A stretch of 64,000 nucleotides of DNA from an uncultured Flavobacterium sp. (GCF_946478785.1 NZ_CAMLDD010000015.1:1-64000); one strand, 5' to 3'. Counted from the first letter of the stretch, positions 18,297 to 27,611 are shown. Notes: generated from the sequence alone by a model not told the origin. Translations and numbers: made by a program.

Positions 18297-19403
18297 TTAG
18301 TTTATTTTACCCTCTTTGATTTCTTCTGACGGTTTCAGAATGATATTGTCTTCGGGCGAAAGATTACCGAAAACCTCTGTCAGTGTATCTAAACGTACCC
18401 CCTCATTTACAGCAATCCGTTTTACCTCGTTGTTGTTCAACGTCAAAACATAAGTTCCCGACTGCGTATTTAGTACGCTCTTGGTGTGCACCCAATTCGA
18501 TGGGCTTTTACGCTTTAATTTCAGCTTGACCTGTGCATAATCGCCGCCCTGCAATTCGCCTGACGGGTTGCTTACGTCAAACTCCAATGTAAGGGAACGG
18601 TCTTGCTGGTCAAGCAGTCCCGATGTACGGGAAAGTTTGGCATCAAACGTTTTACCGGGCTGTGAGCTAACTGTAAATGTAGCGGGCATTCCCTGGTGTA
18701 CGGATGCTGCGTGTTTTTCAGGCAGGGATAAGGTAAGGCGTAGCTTATTACTCTGTGCCATCATTAATAAAGGCGTATTGCTTCCTGTTCCTGCCAAAGC
18801 TCCTACGGAAACATTCCTCTGGGTAATCACGCCGTCAAACGGTGCTGTGATACGGAGATACTGCGACAACTGCGAAGAATGCGCCGTACCTGCTTTGGAA
18901 GCCTCATAGGCGGATTTGGCACTCTCCATAGCACTTTTAGCCCTGTCCAGCTCAATATCGGCTACCGCTCCGGTTGTTTTGGAAGCCGTTACCAATCGGT
19001 CATACGCCTGTTTTGCGTACAGGTAATCACTATATACCTTTTGCTCTGTGGATTTGTCGGAAAGGTACTGTTGCTGCATTTCGGGAGCTTCCAATACTGC
19101 CAAAAGCTGGCCTTTGCGAACCCTGTCGCCTCTATCTACATACATCCGTTGTACAAATCCCGTAACTTTAGCATACACCGCTACCTGCTCAAAGGGTTTC
19201 AGTTCTGCCGGAACGGATATTTCGTATTCGGGATTGATAAACTGTACGGGAGCCGTTTTATAATTTACAAGCTTTGCCTGTACTTCCTTCACCTGTCCTT
19301 TTTCCTGCTCTTTTTGGGAACAAGCTGAAAGCATCAATACCAGCGATGTGGTCAATGCCAGTAGGATTGTTGATTTTCTATTGATTGAAATGCTGTGATA
19401 CAT
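18297..19403 (-). CDS. RND efflux periplasmic adaptor (membrane fusion) lipoprotein
   Basis: The 368-residue adaptor joins the inner-membrane RND pump to the outer-membrane channel. It has a lipoprotein signal with lipobox LSAC, then the barrel-sandwich (lipoyl-like) domain (VAVYAKVTGFVQRMYVDRGDRVRKGQLLAVLEAPEM), a helical hairpin, the second lipoyl half (ITAPFDGVITQRNVSVGAL) and a beta-barrel region. Its length is usual for the HlyD/AcrA family. The order adaptor, permease, TolC downstream-to-upstream on the minus strand is reversed here: tolC is first, then the permease, then this gene. Confidence 0.95.
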   Translation of the reverse strand: MYHSISINRKSTILLALTTSLVLMLSACSQKEQEKGQVKEVQAKLVNYKTAPVQFINPEYEISVPAELKPFEQVAVYAKVTGFVQRMYVDRGDRVRKGQLLAVLEAPEMQQQYLSDKSTEQKVYSDYLYAKQAYDRLVTASKTTGAVADIELDRAKSAMESAKSAYEASKAGTAHSSQLSQYLRITAPFDGVITQRNVSVGALAGTGSNTPLLMMAQSNKLRLTLSLPEKHAASVHQGMPATFTVSSQPGKTFDAKLSRTSGLLDQQDRSLTLEFDVSNPSGELQGGDYAQVKLKLKRKSPSNWVHTKSVLNTQSGTYVLTLNNNEVKRIAVNEGVRLDTLTEVFGNLSPEDNIILKPSEEIKEGKIN

Positions 19404-19427
19404 TGTAATGCTAATTTTTAAAGTTTA

Positions 19428-22400
19428 TTATATCGTTTGTTTACCGGATTGTTCTGCATAATACCTGCTCTCATAATCATCAGGGTCTAAAGACGGACTG
19501 ATGACTTTAGTCCTCGACATCAGGGAAGAAAAGAAATGCGGAACCAATAAAAGAATGGTTACGGTAGAGGCAATAAGCCCGCCGATAACCGCCCTGCCCA
19601 AAGGTGCTACCTGTTCTGCTCCGTCGCCCAAGCCCATTGCCATCGGCAACATTCCGGCAAGCATTGCTGCTGCGGTCATTATTACAGGTCTTAACCTGGA
19701 CGAGGCTGCAAGCCTTGCAGCATTGGCAGGTTTCAGGAGTAATTTTTTACGGTAATATTCTGCCTGATTGACCAACAGTACCGCATTGGAAACCGATACC
19801 CCGAGCGACATAATAATACCCATATAGGATTGCAGGTTGAGCGTACTGCCCGTAAGGAATAGAATAATAAGGCTGCCCGCAATTACGGCAGGCAATACCG
19901 ATAGGATAATCAATGGCACTTTGAACGACTGGTAATAAGCCGAAAGCATCAGGAATATGGCAATAATGGCTACACCCAAACCTGCCAAAAGACTGCCCAA
20001 TGTGTCATCTAAGAGCTGTAATGTACCCTCTGTCCAAACAGTTGTACCTCGGGGCGGCTCTCCCGCGTCTTTAATGGCTTGCTTCACTGCATGGGAAGCT
20101 GTACCCAGATCTTTTCCGTACACATTGGCAACGATAGTTACATAACGGTTCGGTCCCTTACGGTTTACCTGTGCCGGAGCCGTGACCCTGCGTATGCTTG
20201 CCACATCTTCCAGCACAGGGCGAAGACTTCCCGCTTTCAAAGGAAGCGACCGCAATCTTTCTTCCGACATAATACCCTCCGGTATCTGTACCTGCGTCTG
20301 GAATACCAGTCCTGATTTGGGGTCAATCCATAAATTTTTGTCCGTAAAACGGGTAGATGATGTAGCCGTAACAAGACTACGGGTAATATCCTGCATGGTC
20401 AGCCCGAACTGCCCGGCAAGATCACGGTTTACCTCAATTTCCATACTCGGATAAGCAATGGCTTCGGCAATGCGGACATCACGCAGGTAAGGCACTTTTT
20501 TAAGGTTGGCTTCAATCTTTGATGCGTGTGCATAAGCACCCTTTAACTGACCTGCACCTACTTTGACTTCAATAGGTGTCATAGCACCCTGTCCCATAAT
20601 CTTTTCGGTCAGTTCCATCGGTTCAAAATTGAATGCGACTTCGGGATGCACTACGGCAATCCTTTTCCTGATGTTTTCTTTCAGCTCTTCCATCGATCCG
20701 CTATATACTTCCTGATTGACCGATACCTGTAAAACCGCCTCGTGGGAAGCACTGGTAAATAAGAAAATAGGATTGATGGGCGTTCCTGCGGAATGCATCC
20801 CTACAAATGCGGAGGTGATGTTGATGCCGTTCTCAGGTATAAGTTCACGGATGTCTTCGGTAATATCATTGACGATCTGTTCCGTTTTTTCGATCCTGGT
20901 TCCCTGTGGTGCCTGTATCCGGAGCTGAAAATCTCCATTATTGGAAACGGGCATAACATCTGTCCCGACCACGTTCAAGAGCAGTGCGGCAATTCCTGCG
21001 GCAACGGCAACATATCCCACGAAAAGCACAAGTGATTTTTTTCCCCATTTCCGCATACGGTACGAATAATTCACACGGAACTTATCAAAGAAAGCCCGCT
21101 TTCTCGGTGTATTGGCATCTGTGTTGTGCTTGTTCTTCATCATCCAGTTTGCCAGTATCGGTACAAAAGTCTGCGAAGCCAAAAAGGAAGCAATCATCGC
21201 AAAAGCAACCGCCATAGACAAAGGCATGAACATATCTTTTGGAATGCCCGTCATAATAAACGCAGGGGTCAATACCGCAAGAATACAGAGCAATATCAGC
21301 AGTTTGGGGATAGAGATTTCGAGCAGGGCATCTACGATCGACCGCTGTTTGGGCTTGCCCATTTCCATATGCTGATGTATGTTCTCTATCGTAACGGTTG
21401 CCTCATCTACGAGGATCCCGATGGACAGGGCAAGACCGCTCAATGTCATAATATTGATGGTCTGTCCGAAAAGGTGCAAAGTCGTAACTGCCGTAAGGAT
21501 GGCAATCGGAATAGTCAGTACAACAATGATCGCTCCCCGAGTATCACCTAAGAAGAGTAATATGACCAATCCTGTGAAAACCGCTCCTAGAATCCCCTCG
21601 TGGATAAGATTGGAAAGGGAACGTTCGATATAACTCGACTGGTCAAATTCATAGCTAACCTTTACATCTTCAGGCAATTGGTCTTTCAGCATAGGAATGG
21701 CCTTTTTCAGGTTTTCCACGGCATCCAGTGTGGAAGCATCCGCCTTTTTAATAATAGGCAGGTAAACCGACCGTTTGCCGTTAATCAGGGCGTAACCGAC
21801 GGTCTGGTTGGCACCGTCTTCCACACGGGCAACATCGCCAACATATACGGTGCGGTTATCACTTGTTTTTACAGGAGTTTTCAATAACTCGTCCGGTCCT
21901 TTGGCGATGGAATTAATGGGAGCCATTAGGTTTTCTTCTCCGATACGGATATTTCCGGCAGGTGACGGAAGACTGTTTTTAGTAATGGCAACCGTTATAT
22001 CTTCAGGGCTTAACCCGTTCGCCTGCATCGCTTCGGGGTCAATGTTGATGACAATAGAACGGACATTTCCGCCAAACGGAGCAGGAGAAGTAATGCCCGG
22101 AATCTGTACGAACATCGGTCTGATCTTGGTCGATGCCAATGTCTGTATTTCATTAACGGAACGCTGGTCGCTTTCAAAAACAAGGTTACCTACCGGAAGC
22201 GAACTGCCGTCGAACCTGACGACCATGGGCGGAACAGCTCCCGGTGGCAGAAATCCCATAGCCCTGTTTGTAAAGGTGGCAACTTCTCCGGCGGCTTGAG
22301 ACATATCCGTTCCCGGATGAAAGGTCAGTTTCATGAGGGTCAGACCCTGTACGCTCTTGAAATCAATATTTTTTACACCGCTCACAAATAGGAGTACTTT

Positions 22401-22604
22401 CTGGAATTCGTTTGCCATAAAGCCGTCCATATACGCCGGTGAGAGTCCTCCGTATGACATCGATATGTATATGGCAGGCAGTTCAACTTCGGGAAAAATA
22501 TCTACGTTTATTTTTTTTACGCTGTTATAGGAAAAGAAAGCTATAGCCAGTACGACAACCATAATCGCAATGGGCTTCCTTAACGCAAATCTTATCATGT
22601 TCAT
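19428..22604 (-). CDS. RND efflux permease (HAE-1-like)
   Basis: The 1058-residue inner-membrane proton antiporter has the RND architecture of about twelve transmembrane segments and two large periplasmic loops. The N terminus MIRFALRKPIAIMVVVLAI is typical. The proton-relay helix reads GLALSIGILVDEATVTIENI, where DE replaces the AcrB Asp-Asp pair, a common variant. The C-terminal half repeats the fold (SLGVSVSNAVLLVNQAEYY and VIGGLIASTVTILLLVPHFF). No substrate can be read from sequence; drugs, dyes or toxic organics are more likely than metals because the methionine-rich heavy-metal signatures are not apparent. It lies 10 bases downstream of the tolC gene. Confidence 0.93.
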   Translation of the reverse strand: MNMIRFALRKPIAIMVVVLAIAFFSYNSVKKINVDIFPEVELPAIYISMSYGGLSPAYMDGFMANEFQKVLLFVSGVKNIDFKSVQGLTLMKLTFHPGTDMSQAAGEVATFTNRAMGFLPPGAVPPMVVRFDGSSLPVGNLVFESDQRSVNEIQTLASTKIRPMFVQIPGITSPAPFGGNVRSIVINIDPEAMQANGLSPEDITVAITKNSLPSPAGNIRIGEENLMAPINSIAKGPDELLKTPVKTSDNRTVYVGDVARVEDGANQTVGYALINGKRSVYLPIIKKADASTLDAVENLKKAIPMLKDQLPEDVKVSYEFDQSSYIERSLSNLIHEGILGAVFTGLVILLFLGDTRGAIIVVLTIPIAILTAVTTLHLFGQTINIMTLSGLALSIGILVDEATVTIENIHQHMEMGKPKQRSIVDALLEISIPKLLILLCILAVLTPAFIMTGIPKDMFMPLSMAVAFAMIASFLASQTFVPILANWMMKNKHNTDANTPRKRAFFDKFRVNYSYRMRKWGKKSLVLFVGYVAVAAGIAALLLNVVGTDVMPVSNNGDFQLRIQAPQGTRIEKTEQIVNDITEDIRELIPENGINITSAFVGMHSAGTPINPIFLFTSASHEAVLQVSVNQEVYSGSMEELKENIRKRIAVVHPEVAFNFEPMELTEKIMGQGAMTPIEVKVGAGQLKGAYAHASKIEANLKKVPYLRDVRIAEAIAYPSMEIEVNRDLAGQFGLTMQDITRSLVTATSSTRFTDKNLWIDPKSGLVFQTQVQIPEGIMSEERLRSLPLKAGSLRPVLEDVASIRRVTAPAQVNRKGPNRYVTIVANVYGKDLGTASHAVKQAIKDAGEPPRGTTVWTEGTLQLLDDTLGSLLAGLGVAIIAIFLMLSAYYQSFKVPLIILSVLPAVIAGSLIILFLTGSTLNLQSYMGIIMSLGVSVSNAVLLVNQAEYYRKKLLLKPANAARLAASSRLRPVIMTAAAMLAGMLPMAMGLGDGAEQVAPLGRAVIGGLIASTVTILLLVPHFFSSLMSRTKVISPSLDPDDYESRYYAEQSGKQTI

Positions 22605-22614
22605 ATACGATTAT

Positions 22615-24000
22615 TTAAAGGTTGTTGAATAAAAAGTCGAAATCGGCGGTCAGTTCAGCTTCGTAAGCCAGCAATACCCAATAATCACGGGAGGCCTCGA
22701 TATGGGCGTTCTCTGCCTGTTCGAGCAGAAGGCGTATCTGTAAGAGCTCGCTCAGCGTGATCAGACCGCTCTTGTACCTTGCCAGGTACATATTGTAGGC
22801 ATCACGCGACTGCTGTACAGCAAGTTTCGTTTTTCGGAGCTGCTCGTACTGTTGAACAATTTTTGCCTGCGAAGCGGATAAATCCGCCTGCATCGCCTGC
22901 TGGTACTGTGACTGCAATAATTTGGTACTTTCCGCTTCTTTAAAAAGCTGTTCGCCTTTCATACGGTTGGTATGCAGGCTGGTCAGGTTCCAGGTGATGC
23001 CTATGCCTGCCAGAAAGTTGTTGGTGGTATTGTTAAAGCCGTCTTTCCATGTTCCCGATACCATACCGTTTGGGCTGATGCCCGTACCCCGATAGGCATA
23101 ACCGCCCAAAAGGTTGACCGACGGTAAAGAAGACCTTTTCTGTGCTTCCCCGCTCAATGTGTAATACTCGGATTGCTTATCCAAAGCATCTAAAATAGGA
23201 TGTGAGGGATTGATGGACGTTATTTTACTTAACGTATTTTCGGAGGGATTGCCAAAACGGAAGGTAGATGCCGTATAATTGACGGTATCATTGCCGTACA
23301 GTTCCGATAGTTTAATGTAGGCGGCATTTTTAAACCCGTTCCATTTGTCGTGTTCACCCATTGCCTGCACATAGGATGAAGAGGCGATCAGACTGTCTGC
23401 CGCAGGTCTTAAACCCGATGCGGATAATCCTGCTGTGATTTTACGGATATCGTCCAATCTTTCGGCGTTCTTCTGTGTCCATTGCAGTTTGGCATCGTTG
23501 TACAAAAGAACGATGTACCTTTCGGATAGGGTCTTTTTCAGATTAAGTATATATGCATCTTTATCGATGACCGATTTATTGTATAGGGCATCCGCCGCTT
23601 CGTTCTGTTTTCGGAGCTTTCCAAAGGAAAATACTTCCCATTCCACGATAGCAGAACCAAAGGTATTGGCTGCTGTAGAACTGCCTTCCAATGGTGCGGC
23701 CGAACCGCTTACATTGAAAAATCCGGCCTGCGGAAAGAAGGCTCCGGCACTGCCCTGGTAAGTACCATATGTATTCTGTGCCTGTGCTTTTACCTGTGGC
23801 AGCGTATTGCCCTTAACTGCCCGTTGATTAAATTTTGCCGCGTCAATCGCCGACATTTTTGCTCCAACCCCGGGATAGTTCTCTTCTACTTTAGGCCAAA
23901 GACTGCCTAAGGTATTTTCTTGTTGCTGTTGTGCGTACAACGGTAACGCAGCAACAATGGCAAGCCACGAAAATGTGGTTGCCATAATATGTTTTATCAT
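22615..24000 (-). CDS. TolC-family outer membrane efflux protein
   Basis: The 461-residue protein has a signal peptide (FSWLAIVAALPLYAQ) and the long helical TolC/OEP organisation with two repeats; the second contains QYEQLRKTKLAVQQSRDAYNMYLARYKSGLITLSELLQI, seen here as a continuous pattern near residues 375-425. It is the first gene of the efflux operon on the minus strand. The promoter should lie between 24001 and about 24150, a short gap without a recognised operator. The adjacent AraC or HxlR regulators at 25447-26650 could control it, but that is inference. Confidence 0.92.
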   Translation of the reverse strand: MIKHIMATTFSWLAIVAALPLYAQQQQENTLGSLWPKVEENYPGVGAKMSAIDAAKFNQRAVKGNTLPQVKAQAQNTYGTYQGSAGAFFPQAGFFNVSGSAAPLEGSSTAANTFGSAIVEWEVFSFGKLRKQNEAADALYNKSVIDKDAYILNLKKTLSERYIVLLYNDAKLQWTQKNAERLDDIRKITAGLSASGLRPAADSLIASSSYVQAMGEHDKWNGFKNAAYIKLSELYGNDTVNYTASTFRFGNPSENTLSKITSINPSHPILDALDKQSEYYTLSGEAQKRSSLPSVNLLGGYAYRGTGISPNGMVSGTWKDGFNNTTNNFLAGIGITWNLTSLHTNRMKGEQLFKEAESTKLLQSQYQQAMQADLSASQAKIVQQYEQLRKTKLAVQQSRDAYNMYLARYKSGLITLSELLQIRLLLEQAENAHIEASRDYWVLLAYEAELTADFDFLFNNL

Positions 24001-24149
24001 ATTACGATATAATTTTGGATAGGCCGTACAAAAGGCGACCGAAGATTATTTTAAAATGGAACCGATTCCGACATTGCCGGGAGAGTTCTCATCTACCATT
24101 GAAAAAGACAATTAGATGAAAACAATAGAAAATCAATATAAAAACCTGT

Positions 24150-24511
24150 AGGGTTGATAGATTGGATAAGAGATTAGTGGGAGTAGTGAATGATGAGCTT
24201 CCTGTATTCCAGAAACAGAGGGATGGCATTTTGGATTTTACCGCTACTGCTGTAAAGTGGATGCTTAGCCATTTCCGTTACGTTGGTGAGCATTCCCTTC
24301 ACTTGTTCAGAAGGGGCATACCTTTTCGCTTTGTCAGGTATTCCTCATAGCTTTCAGATGCTGTTTCGGGCAAGGATGGGTCTAACTGGAAACTCTTCCA
24401 GACTACTTCTACATGATCTTTATCTGCAAACTCTTCGAGGGCTTTTTCAAAATTCCGTTTCCCTATGTAACAGAACGGACAGATAACATCGCTCCAGATT
24501 TCTATTTTCAT
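24150..24511 (-). pseudogene. Decayed DsbA-family (FrnE-like) oxidoreductase
   Basis: The first 65 codons encode a DsbA/FrnE-type thioredoxin-fold start, MKIEIWSDVICPFCYIGKRN with the CPFC redox motif, and continue to KRKGMP. There the frame reaches a stop after 70 codons, near 24299. A neighbouring frame continues family-like sequence for a short distance (SEQVKGMLTNVTEMAK) and then diverges. The family is about 230 residues long, so the gene has a frameshift and has lost most of its C-terminal part. The 3' boundary is approximate. It lies in a region with other decayed genes. Confidence 0.75.
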
Positions 24512-24572
24512 TTCAGATTATTCTTTAGTTGAGACCTTTGGACAATCAAACCTTTGGATCTCGTTAATTAAA

Positions 24573-24866
24573 TTACAATTCTTTATTTACCAGTGACACC
24601 AATTCCGATGCGGGAAAAACGCCCGATTGTCTCCACTTCAATTCGCCCTTCTTAAAAATCATCAAGGTAGGTACACTGCGGACCTGAAGCTGTGCTGCAA
24701 GCTGCTGGTTCTGATCGATATCGATTTTGATAACGGTAGCACTCTCGCCGACATGCTGCTTTACCTCATCAATGATAGGGCTCTGCATTTTGCAGGGACC
24801 GCACCAGGTTGCAAAAAAATCTACCAATACGGGTTTATCCTGATCAATTATTTCCTGAAAAGTCAT
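24573..24866 (-). CDS. trxA: Thioredoxin
   Basis: The 97-residue cytoplasmic thioredoxin has the active site WCGPC (Cys22 and Cys25 in FFATWCGPCKMQSP) and the cis-proline segment RSVPTLMIFKKGE near residues 68-80. It reduces protein disulfides with electrons from thioredoxin reductase. Its length is slightly shorter than E. coli TrxA because the N-terminal strand is trimmed. It sits in a minus-strand group with an OsmC protein and AraC and HxlR regulators, consistent with a thiol-stress module. The assignment is firm; the regulatory link is inferred. Confidence 0.93.
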   Translation of the reverse strand: MTFQEIIDQDKPVLVDFFATWCGPCKMQSPIIDEVKQHVGESATVIKIDIDQNQQLAAQLQVRSVPTLMIFKKGELKWRQSGVFPASELVSLVNKEL

Positions 24867-24897
24867 ATGCTGAATATTTTTAGTTTATTATCCTTTA

Positions 24898-24925
24898 AAA
24901 AAGAGTGCCGCTTTCTTAGAGCGGC
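24898..24925 (-). terminator. Terminator downstream of the osmC-like gene
   Basis: On the minus strand GCCGCT (24925-24920) pairs with AGCGGC (24912-24907) and is followed by ACTC and a U-run. It separates the osmC-like gene from trxA. Confidence 0.65.
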
Positions 24926-24936
24926 TTTCTCCGTTA

Positions 24937-25347
24937 TCAGATCAATGAAGCCTCTAAGCTGATCTGTACCTTTAATGCGTTTCCTACCACACACATCTGT
25001 TTTGCTTTGTCTGCAAACTTAAGAAAGCTGTCCTCATCAATACCCGTGATTTTCGCTTTGAGCTCTAGGTTGGAGTTCGTGATGACATTGTTGTCTATCA
25101 CAAGGGAAACCTTGGTTTCAAGGTCGTCTGCCGTAAATCCGTTTTCAGAGAGGATATAGCCCAATGTCATCGTGTAACAGGTTGCGTGTGCAGATGCCAG
25201 CAATTCTTCCGGATTGGTGAAGTTTCCGTCACTTTTTGCAAAGACAGGTTTGAAAGCGACCTTATCTATTTCCGAATTTTCGATATTCAACTGCCCGTTT
25301 CCTTTTTTAAAACTTCCCTGCCAAACGGCTTTAACATTTGTTTCCAT
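24937..25347 (-). CDS. OsmC/Ohr-family thiol peroxidase
   Basis: The 136-residue protein matches the OsmC family, which reduces organic hydroperoxides through two cysteines. The expected pair is present: Cys57 in ASAHATCYTMTLGYIL and Cys119 in KQMCVVGNALKVQ. The N-terminal WQGSFKKGNGQL strand is also typical. OsmC proteins are often induced by oxidative or electrophile stress. Neighbouring genes (trxA, HxlR-type regulator) support a thiol-stress role. The precise subgroup (OsmC or YhfA-like) is uncertain. Confidence 0.88.
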   Translation of the reverse strand: METNVKAVWQGSFKKGNGQLNIENSEIDKVAFKPVFAKSDGNFTNPEELLASAHATCYTMTLGYILSENGFTADDLETKVSLVIDNNVITNSNLELKAKITGIDEDSFLKFADKAKQMCVVGNALKVQISLEASLI

Positions 25348-25446
25348 AAATTTATTTCTTATAAATTATTACAGTACAAAGTTACCGAAGGCCGGAAGCC
25401 CGGACAATGGATATAAGGTACAATGTATAGGACATTTTTCCCCGAC

Positions 25447-26295
25447 TTAATCTTTTGCCGCCTCTTTTCTGAATTCAATAGGTGATTTTCCCGTCTGAAT
25501 CTTGAAAAAACGGACAAAGTAGGATTGGTCATCATATCCGAGCTGTCCCGATATTTCCTTCACCGAAAGGTCGGTGTTGACCAGTAGCCGTTTTGCCTGT
25601 AGGATGATCCTGTTCTTGATGATGGTGTTGGGCGATATTCCCTTTTCACGTACAATTTTCCTGTTCAGGGTCTTTGGACTGATATGGAGCAGCCCGGCAT
25701 ATTCCGCAACGCTGTGCATGCTCTGATAATGTGATTCTACCAAATGGCTGAATCTACGGCTGAGCTCGTCTTCTGTCGTTCCCATTCCTTTTTGGTCCGG
25801 TGTTCTTTCAAGCCATGACCTGCTTGCCGTGATAATGAGCTCCTTCAGTTTTGTCCTTGCCATTTCCTCCGTCCAGTAATCTTCCCTGTCCAGTTCCTGC
25901 CTTATCTCACCCATAAGTCGACTGAATGAAACATGCTCGCTCTCTGTGAGTACGATAAACGGTGTTTCAAAAACATTGTTGAACAGTACGCCATCACAGG
26001 TCAGCTCTTTGTCGTGAAATGCGATGCAGTAAAATTCGGGATTGAAATAAACAAGTTCCCCGTTGCTTTCACTGCCTATCTGAAACTGCTGCCCGATATT
26101 GAAGAAGAACAGTGTATCGCGGTCGGCTTTATATTCCACAAAGTCAGAAATGACCGTACTGCCGCTACGGGCAAAAAGTACAACATAACAGTCCGCCGGC
26201 TTTTGGCAGGGAAACGGCAGCCGGTCGGCTCCATTGGTCGTCCCGAACGGAACGTAACCTATTTTCCTGTTTCCAAATGATCTTAAAAGTTCCAT
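25447..26295 (-). CDS. AraC-family transcriptional regulator
   Basis: The 282-residue protein has an N-terminal cupin-like sensor domain and an AraC double helix-turn-helix at about residues 185-280: HSVAEYAGLLHISPKTLNRKI, then DLSVKEISGQLGYDDQSYFVRFFKIQTGKSP, the usual second motif. It is the gene following the HxlR regulator on the minus strand, only 7 bases away, so the two regulators are probably co-transcribed. Targets may include the osmC-like gene downstream or the efflux operon; this is inference. Confidence 0.88.
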   Translation of the reverse strand: MELLRSFGNRKIGYVPFGTTNGADRLPFPCQKPADCYVVLFARSGSTVISDFVEYKADRDTLFFFNIGQQFQIGSESNGELVYFNPEFYCIAFHDKELTCDGVLFNNVFETPFIVLTESEHVSFSRLMGEIRQELDREDYWTEEMARTKLKELIITASRSWLERTPDQKGMGTTEDELSRRFSHLVESHYQSMHSVAEYAGLLHISPKTLNRKIVREKGISPNTIIKNRIILQAKRLLVNTDLSVKEISGQLGYDDQSYFVRFFKIQTGKSPIEFRKEAAKD

Positions 26296-26302
26296 ATAAA
26301 AT

Positions 26303-26650
26303 TTACAGGATTGGTTGTTCGTTCAGGTTTTCCAACCCGAACGAAGCCAGCCTGTCAACGATCGGCAGGGTGTTGAGGCCCAATGCTGTCAATCGGTATT
26401 CTACCTTCGGAGGGATTTCGGGATAGGATTTTTTGGACACCAGTTTATGCTCTACCAGAAAGTTCAGTTCCTGGATGAGCATCTTTTCACTGATACCCGG
26501 GATGCAGCGTTTGAGTTCACCGTACCGAAGTACCCTTTCATTGATCTGGAACAGGATAAGCAGTGTCCATTTGCCTCCCAATAGTTTCAATGATTTACGT
26601 ACAGGACAGTTCTCGTCGGACTGCCCAATATTTTTTTGACTTTTTTCCAT
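26303..26650 (-). CDS. HxlR-family redox-sensing transcriptional regulator
   Basis: The 115-residue winged helix-turn-helix protein has the HxlR signature NCPVRKSLKLLGGKWTLLILFQI, with the conserved N-terminal cysteine at residue 15. In relatives such as YodB and HypR this cysteine senses quinones, diamide or hypochlorite. It is divergent from the SnoaL-like genes at 26765 and 27189, and the gap holds a 23-base near-palindrome that looks like its operator. Thus it probably represses both directions and is released by electrophiles. The inducer is inferred from the family. Confidence 0.9.
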   Translation of the reverse strand: MEKSQKNIGQSDENCPVRKSLKLLGGKWTLLILFQINERVLRYGELKRCIPGISEKMLIQELNFLVEHKLVSKKSYPEIPPKVEYRLTALGLNTLPIVDRLASFGLENLNEQPIL

Positions 26651-26681
26651 CTGATTATCAATAATTCTAACCTAAAAGTAA

Positions 26682-26704
26682 GTACAATACCAATTGGTTT
26701 GTAC
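26682..26704. promoter_or_regulatory. Putative HxlR operator and divergent promoter
   Basis: A near-perfect palindrome of 23 bases, GTACAA at 26682 and TTGTAC ending at 26704 around ACCAATTGGT, lies between the divergent hxlR-type and SnoaL-like genes. Further GTAC half sites follow up to 26738. A TAnnTTTG box (TAATTTTG, near 26728-26735) could be the -7 element for the rightward gene. Binding by the HxlR protein is inferred. Confidence 0.6.
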
Positions 26705-26764
26705 TTGTACAAAAGTAAGCAATGTTTTAATTTTGTACAATAAACAATTAAAAAAGAGCGTATT

Positions 26765-27142
26765 ATGTCGAATCATGAAGAACTTAAAAATATAGCCACA
26801 AGAGCCTACCAACGAATTTTCGGTGACCTTGATATTACAGGGGTTGATGAATATATGGCGGACGATTTTTTACAGCATAACCCTACCATTGCAGATGGAC
26901 GAGGAGGGGTGAAAAAACTTGTCGAAATGCTGATTTCTCAGGGAATTCCAAAACAAAAAATCGATTTTAAGCATGTTATGGTAGAGAATGACACCGTAGT
27001 CCTACATTCAAAGTATGAAATGGCAGGAAAAGAATGGAGGTTCATAGATATATACCGTATCAGTAACGGCAAGCTGGCAGAACACTGGGATGCGATGATG
27101 CCGATGCCCGAGCAACCGGCAAACAATAATGGCATGTTCTAA
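26765..27142 (+). CDS. SnoaL/NTF2-like protein
   Basis: The 125-residue protein has the cone-shaped alpha+beta fold pattern of the SnoaL-like polyketide-cyclase/NTF2 superfamily: helix DEYMADDFLQHNPTIADGRGGVKKL near residues 25-50 and the C-terminal strands VVLHSKYEMAGKEWRFIDIYRISNGKLAEHWD. Many members are found with HxlR regulators and quinone- or stress-response genes, but the substrate is unknown. It is transcribed divergently from the HxlR gene and followed by a related gene. A catalytic role cannot be proved from the sequence. Confidence 0.82.
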   Translation: MSNHEELKNIATRAYQRIFGDLDITGVDEYMADDFLQHNPTIADGRGGVKKLVEMLISQGIPKQKIDFKHVMVENDTVVLHSKYEMAGKEWRFIDIYRISNGKLAEHWDAMMPMPEQPANNNGMF

Positions 27143-27188
27143 ACAGAAAAGAATCAATCATATTTATAAATTTAAAAATAGAAAAAAA

Positions 27189-27578
27189 ATGACAGCAAAA
27201 GAAATTGTTCTGGCTTATGCACAAGCCTTGGGAAAAGGGGATGTACCTGCCGCATTTTCATTTTTCAGTGAAGATGTAAAATGGCACCAACCGGGAAGCA
27301 ACCAGTTTTCGGGCGTAAAACAGGGGGCTGACGAAATCGGTAAGATGATCGGCGGTATGATGGAAATCTCAAAAGGAACCTTTGCTCTGGCTCCCAACGG
27401 AGACCTGATGGTAAACGGTGATCTTGTTGCCATGCCCTTGCGTTTCAGCGGTACGATTGAAGACCGTAAAATGGATATGGCGGGCATTGACCTGTTCAAG
27501 GTAGAAAACGAAAAAATTACCGAAGTATGGTTGTTCTCAGAAGACCAGGAAGCGGAAAATGTTTTTTGGGGGAAATAA
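27189..27578 (+). CDS. Second SnoaL/NTF2-like protein
   Basis: The 129-residue product is also an NTF2-like domain (MTAKEIVLAYAQALGKGDVPAAFSFFSEDVKWHQPGSNQFSG, a typical start, seen here as overlapping blocks), with final strands MDMAGIDLFKVENEKITEVWLFSEDQ. The start at 27189 fits the family better than the longer frame from 27129. It shares fold and likely transcript with 26765-27142. The two may be a detoxification pair under HxlR control; this is inferred from position. Confidence 0.82.
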   Translation: MTAKEIVLAYAQALGKGDVPAAFSFFSEDVKWHQPGSNQFSGVKQGADEIGKMIGGMMEISKGTFALAPNGDLMVNGDLVAMPLRFSGTIEDRKMDMAGIDLFKVENEKITEVWLFSEDQEAENVFWGK

Positions 27579-27611
27579 CCTCGACCCTTAAAAGATGTAA
27601 ACAACAGACAG

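Noticed and set aside
21126..21551. Long frames on the plus strand opposite the RND permease
   Set aside because: High-GC coding DNA often leaves antisense frames open; the permease homology decides the strand.
24055..24114. A 19-codon plus-strand frame (MEPIPTLPGEF...) upstream of tolC
   Set aside because: Too short to support and no sign of translation signals or conservation.
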